Shown here piece after piece: positions 23,981-36,099 of a stretch of DNA of 64,000 nucleotides; the first letter of the stretch is position 1; every line of letters begins with the position of its first letter. The stretch is taken from the NCBI GenBank assembly GCA_026018925.1, contig JAKSZU010000011.1, positions 9,914,485 to 9,978,484 on the forward strand. The letters run 5' to 3'. Position numbers and translations under genes: made by a program. The notes beneath the pieces are model-generated. The model was not told the origin of the DNA and searched no databases. It saw nothing but the letters and a program-made list of their open reading frames with translations. Source of the stretch: Tupaia tana. Its lineage: Eukaryota; Chordata; Mammalia; Scandentia; Tupaiidae.

Positions 23981-25345
23981 TCTATATATACATAAGTACA
24001 TATATCAGAGATATGGCTGGCAATTCTATTCTTGTTTTTTTTTTATATTACTTTGTTTTGTTTGAGCAATCTGGAGAAAGACGAAATACAATATAGCTTG
24101 AAAAAGCTGCAGGACTGTCCTCTTTAACCCTCTTTCCCAGTGGTGGGGAATGACGTTTTGTTCTTGAAGAATCAAGCTGTGTATGACGTACTGTAATTGT
24201 TTCCTCTTTCAAACAGCCCATCTCGAGAGTCTTGTTAACTATCAGCCAATTCTCCCTTTCACTATAAAGCCCTAAGTCAGGCCAATCTCATGATTCCTAG
24301 CCCTTGATTCCTCTCCATAAGAACATCATAAACTCCTAAACTTGCTAATAGTGACAAGAGATACCTGAAGACTATCTGGAATAGAAGGAAATAGTCTAGA
24401 AGCTAACCCATGCCGGTTAGCAGACAGTAATTTGCCCAGATGATAAATTTAGCCAAAATGACAACATATGTTCTTAGCTTTTATGCTAAGTGAGCTCCTT
24501 TTATGTGTTATATATAAAGGAATTCTATTACTTTTCAAATTTTCTCTGACATCCGAGGCCAATGCTTAATTGAAGTCTTATTTGCAGTTTCCCAGTCAAA
24601 GTACCTCTGGATTCAAAATGTCCCTGTAAACCTTCTAGCAAGTTAAGAATTCCACAATATAAAGGAGCATCAAGAAATAGCAAGGTTCCAAAATGAACCC
24701 AAAAGATGGCTGGCTGCTTACAGTTTCCACCCCCTGACTGAAACCTAAAATAATCTCTCATTTCTATTCCTGAATCTGCATCACTTCTGGTTGAGTCTTC
24801 CTTCAGACCCAAATGGCTAAAATGATTTGAAGAGAACTTTGAGAACCCAGGCAGCAGTAAAAGAAGTAAAAGCATATGAGCAGGCTAAAACCTACCTCTA
24901 CTAGGGCAAACTGTTTAATTTAAATGTCAGTCCCCTACGCTATGAAAAGAACTACTGCCCACCTACCCTTCAAGGGTGGTTCTGAGCATCAAATACGATC
25001 AAGACAGTAAAAACTTTGTATTAACTGTTAGTTTCTTTCTCCTTTTTAAAGTCTGAATCAAGAGTTTCTCAAGTTGTATCATTTTGGCCATCTCTGTTTC
25101 CTAAAGACTGCAAAAGAGATTAACCTCGATTATGTGGACTAAAGTTGATTACAATATCCAGACCCCTAAAAGCAAGAAAAGTTCCCTGGGCTCAAATTAG
25201 TGTAGCTTCTCAATTCAGAAAAGGAAACCCGAGTAAAAAAAAGAGAATTTTACTAAAATAAAAAACATGACTCAATATACAAAGCTAAATAATATCCCAT
25301 ATTAAGCTGCAGCACACATTCACCCTGATAAAGTACATTAGAGAG

Positions 25346-25605
25346 GGACCAGCAGCTAGCGTGATGGCTGTATCGCTGGACTCCCATGTAGGCGACTGCA
25401 GTTCGAGTCTCAGACCCAGTGGCTTAAAACTCATGCCGGTGCGTGTGTGTACACGTGCCCAAGATTCCAAGATGAGAATGGAGGAGAAGGGACAACAGCA
25501 TGGCCATCCCCCCTGGAGGGTGATTTCTCGCTTTCTGGCTCTCTGTCTTTCTGGCGAGTGTACACGCCCTATAGCAAAAACCTCTAGGGAAAAAAAAAAA
25601 AAAAA
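25346..25605 (+). mobile_element. L-type SINE
   Basis: Perfect flanking AAGTACATTAGAGA. Good A box (CTAGCGTGATGG) and B box (GTTCGAGTCTC). Confidence 0.9.
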
Positions 25606-26368
25606 AAGTACATTAGAGAAAAATATAAGACAATCTCTAGTCTAAAAGTGAGATGCTTTTCTAATTTTTTAACTTTAATACTAGAGTAGCTCTCATTTTT
25701 AAGGGAGCATGAAAAATGTAATATGCACTTTGACGGAGGACTAAATTGCTGAACTGGACTTGTATCTAGTTACATTAAATAAATAACAGAAGAAATAGAA
25801 AGCAACACACTGAGTCTGGAGCTCTTCGCTGTCTTTACAAATTACTTAATTTAAATGTCAGTTCTTTAAAATTAAGGCAAAGGCACCCTCCTATGGTTCT
25901 TGAAAACCACAAGCTAGACAATAAAAGTAGATGAATAGATAATCAAATGCAATTTAAAGCACAGGGCTTCATATATATCTTATTACATGTTCAAATGTTA
26001 TTAGGAGAAAAAAGTACTTTGATTCTCTATCTTCCTTCACTTTTTGTTAATATACACTTCATTATACTTAAAGTTGTGTGTTTTTTAAAATTAGAATTGA
26101 GTTATCCTCTTATTATTTAAATTGACACATATAAAATGCTCAGCTGAGGGTAAATAGGTATCAAAAAGAGTAGTCAAGAAGTTTTCTGTTAGGAACTTAT
26201 ATTCAAGACCTGAACAGAAAAAAGAAAAACTGCTTAAATCAACACATTAAGAGAACCAGAGACACCTACAACATATAGTTGGTAATTATACCATAACCAA
26301 TACCATAACAAGTATTTTACAAATGGCTCAGTGTTTAACTATTCTTATCATTTTCAGAAAATATTTTC

Positions 26369-26650
26369 TGGGGAGCAGAGGGCAAAACAGTTACGTTGCT
26401 GGACTCCCACATGGCCAACCACAGTTCGAGTAGTGGTCCCAGTGACTTGAAAATCATGCTGGGCAAGTGTATGTGTGAGTGCCCAAGATCCCAGGAGGAG
26501 AATGGAGGAGAAAGGACTGCAGCACCGCCATCCATCCTGCCATCCATCCTATCACGTGATTTCTCACTTTCTCTCTCTGTCTCTCTGGCAAGCGAATGCT
26601 CCCTAAGGCAGACCTCTTAAAAAGAAAAAAAAAAAAAAAGAAGAAGAAAA
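26369..26650 (+). mobile_element. L-type SINE
   Basis: Head altered (GGGGAGCAGAGGGCAAAACA). Flanks AGAAAATATTTTCTG and AGAAAGTATTTCCTG. Core replaced by CCATCCATCC units. Confidence 0.82.
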
Positions 26651-26663
26651 GAAAGTATTTCCT

Positions 26664-26714
26664 GAGCACATGCACCCTATAGCGAAAAAAACTCTCAAAA
26701 AAAAAAAAAAAAAA
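26664..26714 (+). mobile_element. L-type SINE 3' fragment
   Basis: Only AGCACATGCACCCTATAGCG plus AAAAAAACTCTC and the A tail remain. Confidence 0.75.
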
Positions 26715-26729
26715 CCTGACATTTCTGTA

Positions 26730-26985
26730 ACCAGCAGATGGTGTAATGGTTACATTGCTGGACTCCCACGCAGACGATTGCAGTTTGAGTATGGGACCCG
26801 GTGGCTGAAAACACGCCAGGCACATGTGCATACATGTCCAAATCCTAATGGAAAATCAGAGGGTAACAGATTGCGCGTGGCCATCCTCCCAGGAGGTGAT
26901 TTCTCGCTTTCTGTCTCCCTATCCTTCTCTGTCTCTCTGGAGAGTGCATGTACCCTATAGCAAAAATCTCTTAAAACAAAACAAA
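26730..26985 (+). mobile_element. L-type SINE
   Basis: Flanked by CTGACATTTCT on both sides. Body shortened around ATCCTAATGGAAAATC. Confidence 0.86.
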
Positions 26986-27169
26986 ACTGACATTTCTTAG
27001 CTACCTAAATAAAATTTAAGGAATAGCTTTATTTTCTCCTGCTTTAAGTCTTTCATAATAAATTTAGCTTCTAGTGTTTAGGAGATCATTTAAACCTATT
27101 ACATTTTAAGTTAACAGTTAACTGAAGCAGGTAAGTAACAATGTCTAACAACAATCCTTATATACTTAT

Positions 27170-27392
27170 AGATACTTTATAATTTTTGAAGCACTTTCAC
27201 AACTATAATTAATGTCAGTCTCACAACAGCCCTGTAAGTTAGGTTTTATCCCTATTTTAACAGATGAGAAACTCCAGAGTTCAGAAAAGTTAGGAAACTT
27301 CCTCAAGGTCACAGGTAGCTTATACACAGTGGAGCAGTTACCTGAACCCCAGTTTTCTGGGTCCAAATTCAGTGCTCTCTCCACTGTAACAT
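27170..27392 (+). mobile_element. MIR
   Basis: CTCACAACAGCCCTGTAAGT, ACAGATGAGAAACTCCAGAG and CTCAAGGTCACAGGTAGC are classic MIR core sequence. Confidence 0.8.
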
Positions 27393-27412
27393 CTTTTTGT
27401 TTCTTTCTTCTT

Positions 27413-27659
27413 CTTTTTTTTTTTTTAAGAGAAGTTTCTGTTATAGGGCGAGGATACTCACCAGAGAGACAGAAAGCAAGAAATCACCTGCCGGGGGGAT
27501 GGCCATGCCACAATCCCTTTTCCTCCATTGTCATCTTGGGAATTGGGGCACGCATGCATATGTGCCCAGCATGAGTTTAAGCCGCCGGGTCCAGGACTTG
27601 AACCGCCGTCAACTACGTGGAAGTCCAGATACTTAACCATTACACCATCTGCTCATCCC
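27413..27659 (-). mobile_element. L-type SINE
   Basis: Inserted at the 3' end of a MIR. TGTTTCTT flanks. Head CACCATCTGCTCATCCC. Confidence 0.86.
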
Positions 27660-28889
27660 TGTTTCTTAAATTCTACTACAGGCACCAGGAAAACTCACTG
27701 CTACCACCTACTAATGGAAAAGAAATCATCCTGCCTATGTCATTTCATTATAACAGCTGCTGAATGCTCAACTAACTAGCAGGATATGCCATATTACATT
27801 AACCAGAATATGCCTTCTCCAACAGACCAACAGTGACACTACCTAACACTATTTGCTACACATAAACCTTTCTTGCCTAAGATTAATCACCTGGTATGGT
27901 AGGATCTGCTTCTGCTCTTATGATTCACACTAACCTGGTTAAATTCATTGGGCATTTGATTTGCCACAACAGAAAACCCAAGCCATGGCTAAAAAAGCTG
28001 TTGAATGTTAACAAGTCAATCCTGCACTATAAGTTTACAAAATTTCTTGGTCTAAAGAATCACATTTATTATACAGGGCTCTACCCTAATATGCAAGAAA
28101 TTTTCCTGTTAAATTCACCTACGCTGACAGGTTACTGATGAATCATTAAGAATAAAAGCATATCTCACGGTAGCTCATTTGAGTATTTTTTCTTCTTCAT
28201 ATACAAACTTGCCCTAATGTCAGATATATTTTTATAAAACCATTTACTTAACTTGGCAAGCTTCTACATTTTGCTCATTTTAGTCACCAAAGTACTAAAT
28301 CATAAGAACTACTGAACTTGTAAAGGTTGGGTGTGTTTGTGAATGGATCTGAGGGGGAAAAAAATATGAATCAGAATGAGTGAAAACTCTCCAATGCATG
28401 AGTAACAAAACTAGCAGCTATTACTTGGGGATCTGTGGGAACAATGCTAAAAGAAAAAAAATACTCCAGATTAAAAGACCCAACTGTGAGTATTAAAAAA
28501 CAAACAAACAAACAACTAAAGCCAGGTCTGCTGATGACTGGTAGAAAGCCAGACTCTATAATTCCCATTCCAGCCCTCTAGCCCCTCCAAAAAGAACGAG
28601 GAGAGCAAATTTATAGCTAGACTTCTGTTTCACACCATTTGCATTATAATTCATTTGAGACTCCTCAGATGCAGCAAAGATGACATTCTGGAGTTTGAAG
28701 CAGAATAAAGTCTCATCTAGAATATGCTGAAAGAAATTGCTCGATAATGAATGATTAAATCAACAGGTTAGAAGGATAGAAGCCAGTAATAATGAAGGTA
28801 AAGAAACTGTGTGGTAGAACAGAAGGGGTTAGGGACTCGTTTACTGACAAGGAAAGAGACCATTACAGACAGCAGCATTGTTGCTGGGG

Positions 28890-29100
28890 ACAATGCGGGC
28901 TAACATGCACTGCATCCTTACTCTGTGCCAGGTCCCATAGGCACTCTCCAAGTACCTGTGAGGCTGGCATTATTCCTACTTCCCAATTGGGCAGCTAAGG
29001 CCAGGAGAGGTTAAATACCTTGTCTGTGGTCAAAAAAAGGTTCAGTCCTTGCAGAGGGATTGAAACCCCAGACTCTAGACTCTGGCTATTAAACATTATA
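28890..29100 (+). mobile_element. MIR
   Basis: TACTCTGTGCCAGGTCCCAT, GAGAGGTTAAATACCTTGTC and CAGACTCTAGACTCTGGCTAT mark it. Confidence 0.75.
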
Positions 29101-29769
29101 TGAAGAAAGCATTTCCCAGCTCAGATCACTCTTGGGCCACAAGCGTAAAGCCATGATAAAGTGTGCAAGGTTATCCATGGCCCAGCACAGTGTCGATCAC
29201 ACAGAGGTTGTCCAAAGTATGCCAGATGAAACCTATTTCACATGTCCCACAATTGAAGCCTGCTGTTTGGAAAAGAATGGTCATTAACCTTTTCCAGAAA
29301 GGCAATTCTCAGGTAGCAAGTAGAATCAGACTGTGGAGAGGGAATGGCGGTACACCAAGCATCTTCTAAGGACCACTGTCCGGGAAGTCTGACCTAAGCC
29401 TAAGAAGGTCTCTGGGAGATAATATGGGAGCTTTGGTTCTCACATAAAACCGGAAAGAGTCCTAAATTGCTGCTTAAGTTCAAGCAGTATAACTTGGATT
29501 ATGTTAAGGCAATCCTGAGAATTACAAGAGCTTCTCTTGATTGTGAATAACCAAAAGCAGTTCAAGAGCAAGATAAAACTAACACGTTCCATCAATCAAG
29601 GCTAGGCACAATGAAAATAAAAAGACAAGTCGGTGATAATCCAAAGAGAGATCTTAAGTCCTTCTTCTCCCTCTTACAATGAGTTCTGGTTATTAGAAAG
29701 TTTGGTTTACTGGGTGTCGAAACACAGGAGTATGGAAGAATGGAGAGCATCAGAGTAATCCCTAACCAC

Positions 29770-30140
29770 ATGACTGACGTGGAGTTCCTGGAGCACTCCA
29801 AGCTCTTCTCTGTTTTGGAACCTTCACACACACTCTTCCCACAGCCTAGAATCCTGTTCTGAAAGCAGAGAACAGCCAGCTTTCCAGACAGGAACCCTCT
29901 GACCATCTCAAGCTGACTACCCTCTCCATAGCACCTTCTATCACAAAACCCAACTTGCTACCCTCAAAATACCTTTCTCAATTAGTAAGTTTTCTTATTT
30001 ACCTATTTACTGTCTTCCTTCCCCCATCTTCACAGGAGGTAAACTCCATCAAGGATGAGTCTGACTGACTCACTCTTTTCTATAGACTCAGCACTAGAGT
30101 ACCATACCTGGCACTTGGCAGACGTTCAATATATATTTTT
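29770..30140 (+). mobile_element. L2 3' end
   Basis: CATAGCACCTTCTATCAC, AGGTAAACTCCATCAAGGAT and CTGGCACTTGGCAGACGTTC then AATATATATTTTTTGAA fit the L2 3' terminus. Confidence 0.72.
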
Positions 30141-31739
30141 TGAAAAAAATAATAATAAATTTAAGGAGCTTTTCAAACTGTCAGCCGTCACATTCCCACC
30201 CCCTCCCCGGAGGTGGGAGAGGGGGAGGCTTGAATTATTTTTATAAACTTATAAATCACCCATTTGGCTCAAGCAATACTAAGTTGTCATTCTGCTGATC
30301 ATTTCCCCACCACCACCGCCTAGACTGTAAAGCTGTGAGTTCAGGACACACATCTTGTATTTCATCTGTATAATGTGCCGTGCAAGACCATGGGCACCTG
30401 GTAACTACTCCAATTTGAATTAATTACCTTAGGGCCAACACAGAAAGTATCCTCTGAGTTCTGACATCATCCTACCCATATATCTATCACTGCTTTCATG
30501 TATATTAAAATCATCTCCTAGGGATGGCAACAGGGATGTAAAGATGAATAAGATTCTGTCTCTGCTTCCTGAATCACAGTATGCTCTCACAAACACAAAC
30601 TATTCAGTGTCTGTTGACCCTGACTAGATAGTTTAAGTTACTATGATCACTCTGACTACCAAGAGCATCCAGACAGATGCTAACAATTCAACAAAAGCCG
30701 TTTGCTAAAGTTGTCAAAAGATTTCCGAGATCCCCTGTTTTAAAAATAGCAGTACTATTCAAAATTCCCCAGGAAACTTAAGGAAATGGTCCCTAATGGC
30801 CCGGCGCCTGGTATCTTCACAGCACCCCCTGTCCAGAGCCATACAGAGCTCCTAGGCATTCCCAGTGGGGAAAGCCATTAATTAGGAGAGCTGCCTCAGA
30901 TGTCCAGACACTACAGCACCACTCTGACCCCTGCCTATTTCCTGTATCTCTCCTTTTAAAACGAATTCAGTCTCCTATTTGTGTGTGTGTTTCTTTCGGT
31001 TGAGTTTTGTTTTTTCCCTGCATGCAGAGCTAACACGAAATCCGTGGCCTGGAACAAACGCCTCTCCAGGCCCGTGGCTGTCTACCTACCTTACAGGTGG
31101 CACAGGCCTGAGCAACCCCCCACCCCGCTCCTCCCAGCGCACAGAAACCCCGCAAAAGTTGGGAAACGCAGGGTTCCCACAGGCCCGCGGGGCCCAGCGG
31201 CCAGCTCGGTGGTCCGGCTCCAGCTGTGCCGGGCGAGAACCAAGATGGCCCTGAGCCGGGCCCCACTGCGGCGGGGCCGAGGGGCGCCGGACCCGGGACG
31301 CCGCCGCCGCCGCCGCCTACCTGCGCGGCTGCGGGACCCGGAGCGAGGCCGGCGCCTCCCGCCCCGCCGCAGCCCCGAGCCGGCGCGATCCCGGAAACCC
31401 GGCCCGGCGGGCGCCAGGTAAGCGGCGGCCGCGATGGGGCGGCGCGGGGGCGGTCCCGGGCCAGGTGGGCCCCGCGGGCCAGCGGGGCAGCCCGCAGGGC
31501 CTAGGGGCCGCGCGCAGGCGGAGGCCGCGGCCTCTGCTAGCCGGAGCCGGGATCCAGGCCGGGCCGGAGGTGGCTGGCAGCGGGGCGGGAAGCCGAGAAG
31601 GAGGGAGAGACGGAGGCGCGGGCGGCTCCGGTGGCTTCCTCAGCCGGGGCCGGGGGCGTCCGCGGCCGCTCAGGCAGGCCGCGACGACGCCGACGGCCGC
31701 GCGCGGGGGCCGGGGTCTCGGCATGGCCGCGTTCCTTAC

Positions 31740-31854
31740 CCTGCATGCTGCTGACGGCCGGGTGGCCTGGCGCCGGGGACCCTATGGGGCCCGGGGTGCC
31801 GCTGCTGCTGCCGCCCCCGGCGCCGCCGCCGCCGCTCGGGCTCGGAGCCGCCAT
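31740..31854 (-). CDS. MAP2K4: MAP2K4 coding exon 1 (MKK4/SEK1 N-terminus)
   Basis: MAP2K4 is a cytoplasmic dual-specificity kinase that phosphorylates JNK and p38 MAP kinases. This exon encodes only the Ser/Gly/Pro-rich N-terminus: 38 codons plus one base, starting MAAPSPSGGGG and ending HPAVSSMQ followed by the first base of Gly. It matches my recollection of the human N-terminus, with a few changes in the Gly/Ser run and an Ile for a Val. The ATG (31854-31852) is in a strong context (A at -3, G at +4). The reading frame stays open upstream, but no earlier in-frame ATG is visible; the upstream start is GTG. The exon ends in phase 1 at a consensus donor, G|GTAAGG, with GT at 31739-31738. The docking site, kinase domain and C-terminal DVD site lie in later exons to the left of the window. 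The exon sits in a CpG island, as expected for a broadly expressed gene. Confidence 0.93.
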
Positions 31855-32030
31855 TGTTGGGAGTGAGGAGCCGAGCGGCGCCGCGGCGGCTGCAATGCAG
31901 CAAGCTCGGCCTCTCGCACGGCCGAGGGGCGCGGCCAGCGCTCGCCTTGGCTCCGCCCCTGGCACGCCCTGGGAACGCCCCCCGGAAACGCCCCCGTCCG
32001 AGCCTGACGCGGAGCCGGCCCCAGATGCTG
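31855..32030 (-). promoter_or_regulatory. MAP2K4: MAP2K4 5' UTR and proximal promoter
   Basis: This GC-rich, CpG-dense stretch lies immediately upstream of the MAP2K4 ATG on the minus strand. It contains a GC box (GGGGCGG read on the minus strand, about 31952-31958), and there is no TATA box near the ATG. The transcription start cannot be placed from sequence alone. Confidence 0.6.
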
Positions 32031-32449
32031 AGCTGCAAAACCGTCCAGGTTCTGAGCTCGCCCTGAAAGGCAGGCAGGAATTCTGGATCAGGGCTGCGGG
32101 CCCAGGGAGCCTAAAGAAGTTAAGTGTGTGTGCATTTGGGGAAAAAGAGCGTGTACAGCTTGCATCATTCCCACAAAGGTCTACAATCCCAAAAGTTTAA
32201 GAACCCCCCTCTTGGAATCCCAGGACCCCGAGTCAGATGTGGTAAAGGAAAAAAGAAGCTTGCTTTTTTGTATAGTCTCTGACACCTCGTTTGCAGAGGG
32301 TAGTCCTTGTAGCTGCGGTTCCAGTGTGCAGCTCCTGTTACATAATTCCTGTCTAGTATTTCCCTATGCTGTGCTGGGGAGTCCTGAAGAGTGCTACCCC
32401 AAGTACTATTTATGGATTCTTCTCAAAACTATTGAATCAGAGTTTAAGA

Positions 32450-32515
32450 TTTAATAATACCCCCCAGGTAACTTATATGCACATTAAATTTGAGAAGCAC
32501 TCTCTGAAGCACCCA
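32450..32515 (+). mobile_element. MER5A-like terminus
   Basis: CCCCAGGTAACTTATATGCA then CATTAAATTTGAGAAGCACT matches the remembered end of MER5A. Confidence 0.6.
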
Positions 32516-33009
32516 GCACTCCCTGGCCTCCCAAAATAGGCTATCTATTGATACATCACCATCTTCCCCTAGATAAACACTGGATTCACTCCCCCACTCC
32601 TCTGCACCATGTAGGACCAGCCGTACTCATTACTATAAATGACATAAAATGACAATCCCAGAAAACAATATCCAGTGATTTCCAATGCTTTACAGAGACT
32701 TTGATTTTTGGAAAGCAATAGCTAATAGTGGGGAGAAAAATAATCCTCTATAAGGCTAGATTTGTCAGTCAACCACATTCACATTATCATTGGAATTGTG
32801 AACAAAGGTTTCTGGACTTACTTTTCATAGAAGGACTAGCTATCCTATCTCCCAAGAAATCTAGATTATGGAACTGGATCTTTTCTGCCCTGGGAAGCGT
32901 TGTAAAATCTATATCACAACGATCTGTTCTCCTTCCACCTAGACATTACCTGAACTGGAATTTCCTCCTAACATAGTGGAAATGTGTGCTAGGTCAAAAA
33001 TAACCCTGC

Positions 33010-33282
33010 CTTGGGCAAGCAGGTGGTGAGGTGGGTAAGTCGCTGGCTCCCACAAGGCTAACTATGCAGTTCAAGTCCCAGACCTGGTGGCCTGAAAAAC
33101 ACACCAGCCATATGTGTGTATGCTTGCCTAAAATCCCAAGAGGAGAAATGGAAGAAAAGGTATTGCAGTGTGGCCATCCCATCTAGGGGATGATTTCTCA
33201 CTTTGTCTGTCTCTATCTGCCATTCTTTCTGGTGAGTGCATGCATCCTATGGCAAAAAAATATCTTTAGGAAGAAAAGAAAA
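33010..33282 (+). mobile_element. L-type SINE, older
   Basis: Head GGGCAAGCAGGTGGTGAGGTG. First lineage SINE on the right of the MAP2K4 CpG island. Confidence 0.8.
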
Positions 33283-33548
33283 GCTTTTTTTCTCTAAACC
33301 CAGCCTTATCTATCACCTTGATTGCTCGGGTCCTAACAGTAGCTAGCCACAGGACTTAGGGTAAAATCAACCGCGAAGGCAGTAAAGACAACTTGATGGT
33401 GAGAGCAGGTGGGTGTATGTGGGTCAAGGGCCTGCCCTATTCTAGTCTCTAGAACTCTCCTCCAAGAGGCTATCAGACTGAGCAGTGTCTTCAAGTCCAG
33501 GTCTTTATAACATTGCCAGATCCCCATCTCAGAATCATAGCCCACCTG

Positions 33549-33822
33549 GGGTCCAGCAGTTAGCATAATGGCTATGTCGCTGGACTGCCATGTAGTGGAC
33601 CGCGGTTCAAGTCCCGGACCCGGCGGCTTAAACTCATACCAGGCGCGTGTGTGCGTGTGCCCAAGATCCAGAGAGGAGGATGGAGGAAAAGGGATTGCGG
33701 CGTGGCCATCCCCCCTGGGGGGTGATTTCTCACTTTCTATCTCTCTGTCTCTCTCTGTCTTTCTGGCGAGTGCAAGCACCCTATAACGAAAAACCTCTCA
33801 AAAAAAATAAAATAAAATAAAA
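33549..33822 (+). mobile_element. L-type SINE
   Basis: Flanks AGAATCATAGCCCACCT and AGAATCATATCCCACCT, a 17-bp duplication with one change. Intact boxes. Confidence 0.9.
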
Positions 33823-34083
33823 AAGAATCATATCCCACCTGCTATTGGGCCTGGAGAATCTGAAATGTGATGTCCTTCAAGGGGAAATCTTGTTGGAACC
33901 CTAAAGAAAAACATTCTCATCCAAGGTACCCTCCCTCAGTGTAGAGGGTAAGTATTCTATTGATACATCTTCTGCATAGCACTGATGGGAAGAGAAACAG
34001 CAAATGACACCAAAGAGGAGGAACATTCTCTCCCTGTAAGGTACAGGAGGAGTAAGAATCAAAAATCAAATGAAATACTTTGT

Positions 34084-34319
34084 TTTTAGAGAGTTTTGCT
34101 ATAGGACACGAGTGCTCGCTAGAGAGACGAAGAGACAGAAAACAGGAAATCACCCCTCAGCGCTAATGACCACAACGCAATCCCTTCTCCTCCTTTCATC
34201 TGGGCGTGCGCACACACACACGTGCCTAGTGTGACTTTCAAGCCTCCAGGTCCAGGACTCAAACCACAGTCAGCCACATGGGAATCCATCGCCTTAACCA
34301 GTATGCCACTTGCTGGCCC
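34084..34319 (-). mobile_element. L-type SINE
   Basis: Core largely lost (CCCCTCAGCGCTAATG). Flanks GAAATACTTT. Confidence 0.83.
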
Positions 34320-34567
34320 AGAAATACTTTTCTTAAACATATCAACACAACTTACTGATGATTAGAAAAGACAGATGCAGAAGAGAAGGAATCTCTCCTG
34401 ACCTATGATAAAATAGTTGTGCATTTCCTATGGCTTGGCAACTTTCTCATACAGGCATCAACAGCCCCATAGTTTGTAAATGTCCCAAATGTAGTATCTT
34501 GTCATCACCAGGCTCTAGATGCCTGATGAGTAAATATCAAACAGTTCTATTTGAGAAATTATTTTAA

Positions 34568-34748
34568 AGACTTATCTTTTATTTACTACTATTATTATGT
34601 ATAATTTGCTATAGGGCACGTGCGCTCACAAGAGAGAGACAGAGAGAGTGAGAGGGAAAGTGAGAATAAGTCACCAGGTCCAGGACTTGAACCGCGATTG
34701 GCCATGTGACAGTCCAGCACCTTAACCACCACACCACCTGCTGGCCCC
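34568..34748 (-). mobile_element. S-type SINE with L-like end
   Basis: Starts TTTGCTATAGGGCACGTGCG (L end) but passes directly into AGTGAGAATAAGTCACCAGG (S body): a second hybrid arrangement. Confidence 0.78.
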
Positions 34749-35084
34749 CTGGGGCAATATTTTGATACTTTATTCTAGTAGCTGCAGGTAGGACTCCCGA
34801 CAAGTTCTGTTGTCTACATGTCTCTGTTGTGTGTGTCTCATTACTGGTTTTTAGTTCTTTGAGCCTGCCTGGAGTGCTAAGAATGGCTTAGAGGACTTTT
34901 AGATTCCCCACCCTGTTCTTTGATGTGGACAAATGATATATTCACTCTCTTATACAAAGTGTTACAAGCCCTCTTTCCAAGTATAAATAATTCTTTAATA
35001 AAAAATTTAATTTACAGTTTATTCCTTTAAAAGAGATCTTAAGGACAATACTAGATTTAAACAATCACTAGAAAATGTATACAC

Positions 35085-35172
35085 GTATATATATGTATAT
35101 ACATATATGTATGTATGCACGTATGTATGTATATGCATATATGTATGCACACATACATATATAATATACAAG
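35085..35172. repeat. TA/TATG-rich low-complexity tract
   Basis: Alternating purine-pyrimidine TATATATGTATATACATATA units, mutually inverted, immediately left of a family 2 MITE. Confidence 0.85.
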
Positions 35173-35560
35173 GATTATTCAAAAATTTATTGAAAAATAG
35201 AACTAAAGCATGAATAATTTGGTGCAAAAAAAGTGAAATCCATGCATAATTTTTTTTGAGAGGTTTTTGCTGTAGGGCACGTGCATTCGCCAGAAAGACA
35301 GAGAAAGAGACAGAGAGATAGAAAACGAGAAATCACCCCCCAGGGGGGATGGCCATGGTGCAATCCCTTCTCCTCCATTCTCTCGGGATCTTGGGCAGGC
35401 ACGCACACGTGCCTGGCGTGAGTTTAAGCCACCGGGTCCGGGACTCGAATCGTGGTCGACTACATGGGAGTTCAGCGACATAGCCATCACACTAACTGCT
35501 GGTTCCCATGCATAATTATTTTAAAGTACACATTTTCCATGATCTATTTGAAGACCACTT
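35169..35560. mobile_element. Family 2 MITE split by a SINE
   Basis: Left part CAAGGATTATTCAAAAA through TTTGGTGCAAAAA; right part CACATTTTCCATGATC through TTTGAAGACCACTT. The L-type SINE at 35252-35505 sits inside with a 12-bp duplication, CCATGCATAATT. Confidence 0.7.
35252..35505 (-). mobile_element. L-type SINE in family 2 MITE
   Basis: Perfect 12-bp duplication of MITE sequence. Boxes well kept. Confidence 0.92.
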
Positions 35561-36099
35561 ACATATGTCTATACATATTTCTAATATTGTTTTAGATTAT
35601 GTGTTTTTTGTTCAAAATAAGTTTAACCATGTTTAAACATTCACTGAGTGGTATAGTTAAAGGAACATAAATGAAAAAAACATATAAGAAACATGTAAAT
35701 CTAAGGGGAACATTTACTAGGGAAACCTAGCAAATTCATTAGGGGAAGCTAAATTAAAAGAGCTATACATAACTAATCGGGGTTTTTTTGGTAAAATAAT
35801 ACCAAATGCTGGGTTTATGATAAAACTGATGTATGCTTGCATTGTTGTTGACATTGTAAACTAGTGGATGAGAACCAGAGATAATACTCATTGATTAGGT
35901 CTCTCATAGGCAAAAACAAGAAAGGACTTTGATTTGTTCAGAATGATGAACCTGTGTAAGAGCTTTTCACATTTTTTATGCACACTTTCTTTTAACGTAT
36001 TTCTGGTTTATCATTTATTATGAACTGAATTGAGTTCACCAATGATCAAATTCGTCTGTCAAAGCCCTTACTGCTTATTATCTCTGAATGTGAGCTAGC

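Larger units (their letters stand above)
1..31739 (-). other. MAP2K4: MAP2K4 intron 1 (5' part)
   Basis: All sequence left of the exon 1 donor is intron. I found no match to the second MAP2K4 coding exon (the KRKALKLNF region), so the intron continues past the left edge. It is filled with SINEs in both orientations, two MITE families, MIR and L2 fragments, and long AT-rich unique stretches. Confidence 0.85.
31050..32060. promoter_or_regulatory. CpG island over MAP2K4 exon 1
   Basis: About 1 kb of very high G+C and dense CpG, in sharp contrast to the AT-rich flanks. It covers MAP2K4 exon 1 near its right end and extends some 700 bp into intron 1. The intronic half holds a YY1-like AAGATGGC motif on the plus strand (about 31242-31249) and a plus-strand consensus splice donor at 31417/31418. 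The island could therefore also drive an antisense transcript. Confidence 0.9.
27660..33009. other. SINE-poor block around MAP2K4 promoter
   Basis: More than 5 kb without any L- or S-type SINE, although both flanks carry one every 0.5-1 kb. It contains a MIR, an L2 3' end, the CpG island and a MER5A fragment. Confidence 0.6.

Noticed and set aside
24528-24875. 115-codon minus-strand frame with a leucine-rich start
   Set aside because: The Leu run comes from a CAG/TAAAAG-type tract. No family match, and it lies inside MAP2K4 intron 1.
31226-31866. Several long overlapping frames on both strands in the MAP2K4 CpG island
   Set aside because: Stop codons are rare in very GC-rich DNA. Only the MAP2K4 exon frame has homology and a proper splice context.
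31855-31965. N-terminal extension of MAP2K4 starting at 31965
   Set aside because: The upstream start is GTG (plus-strand CAC), not ATG. The ATG at 31854 has a strong context and matches the known start.
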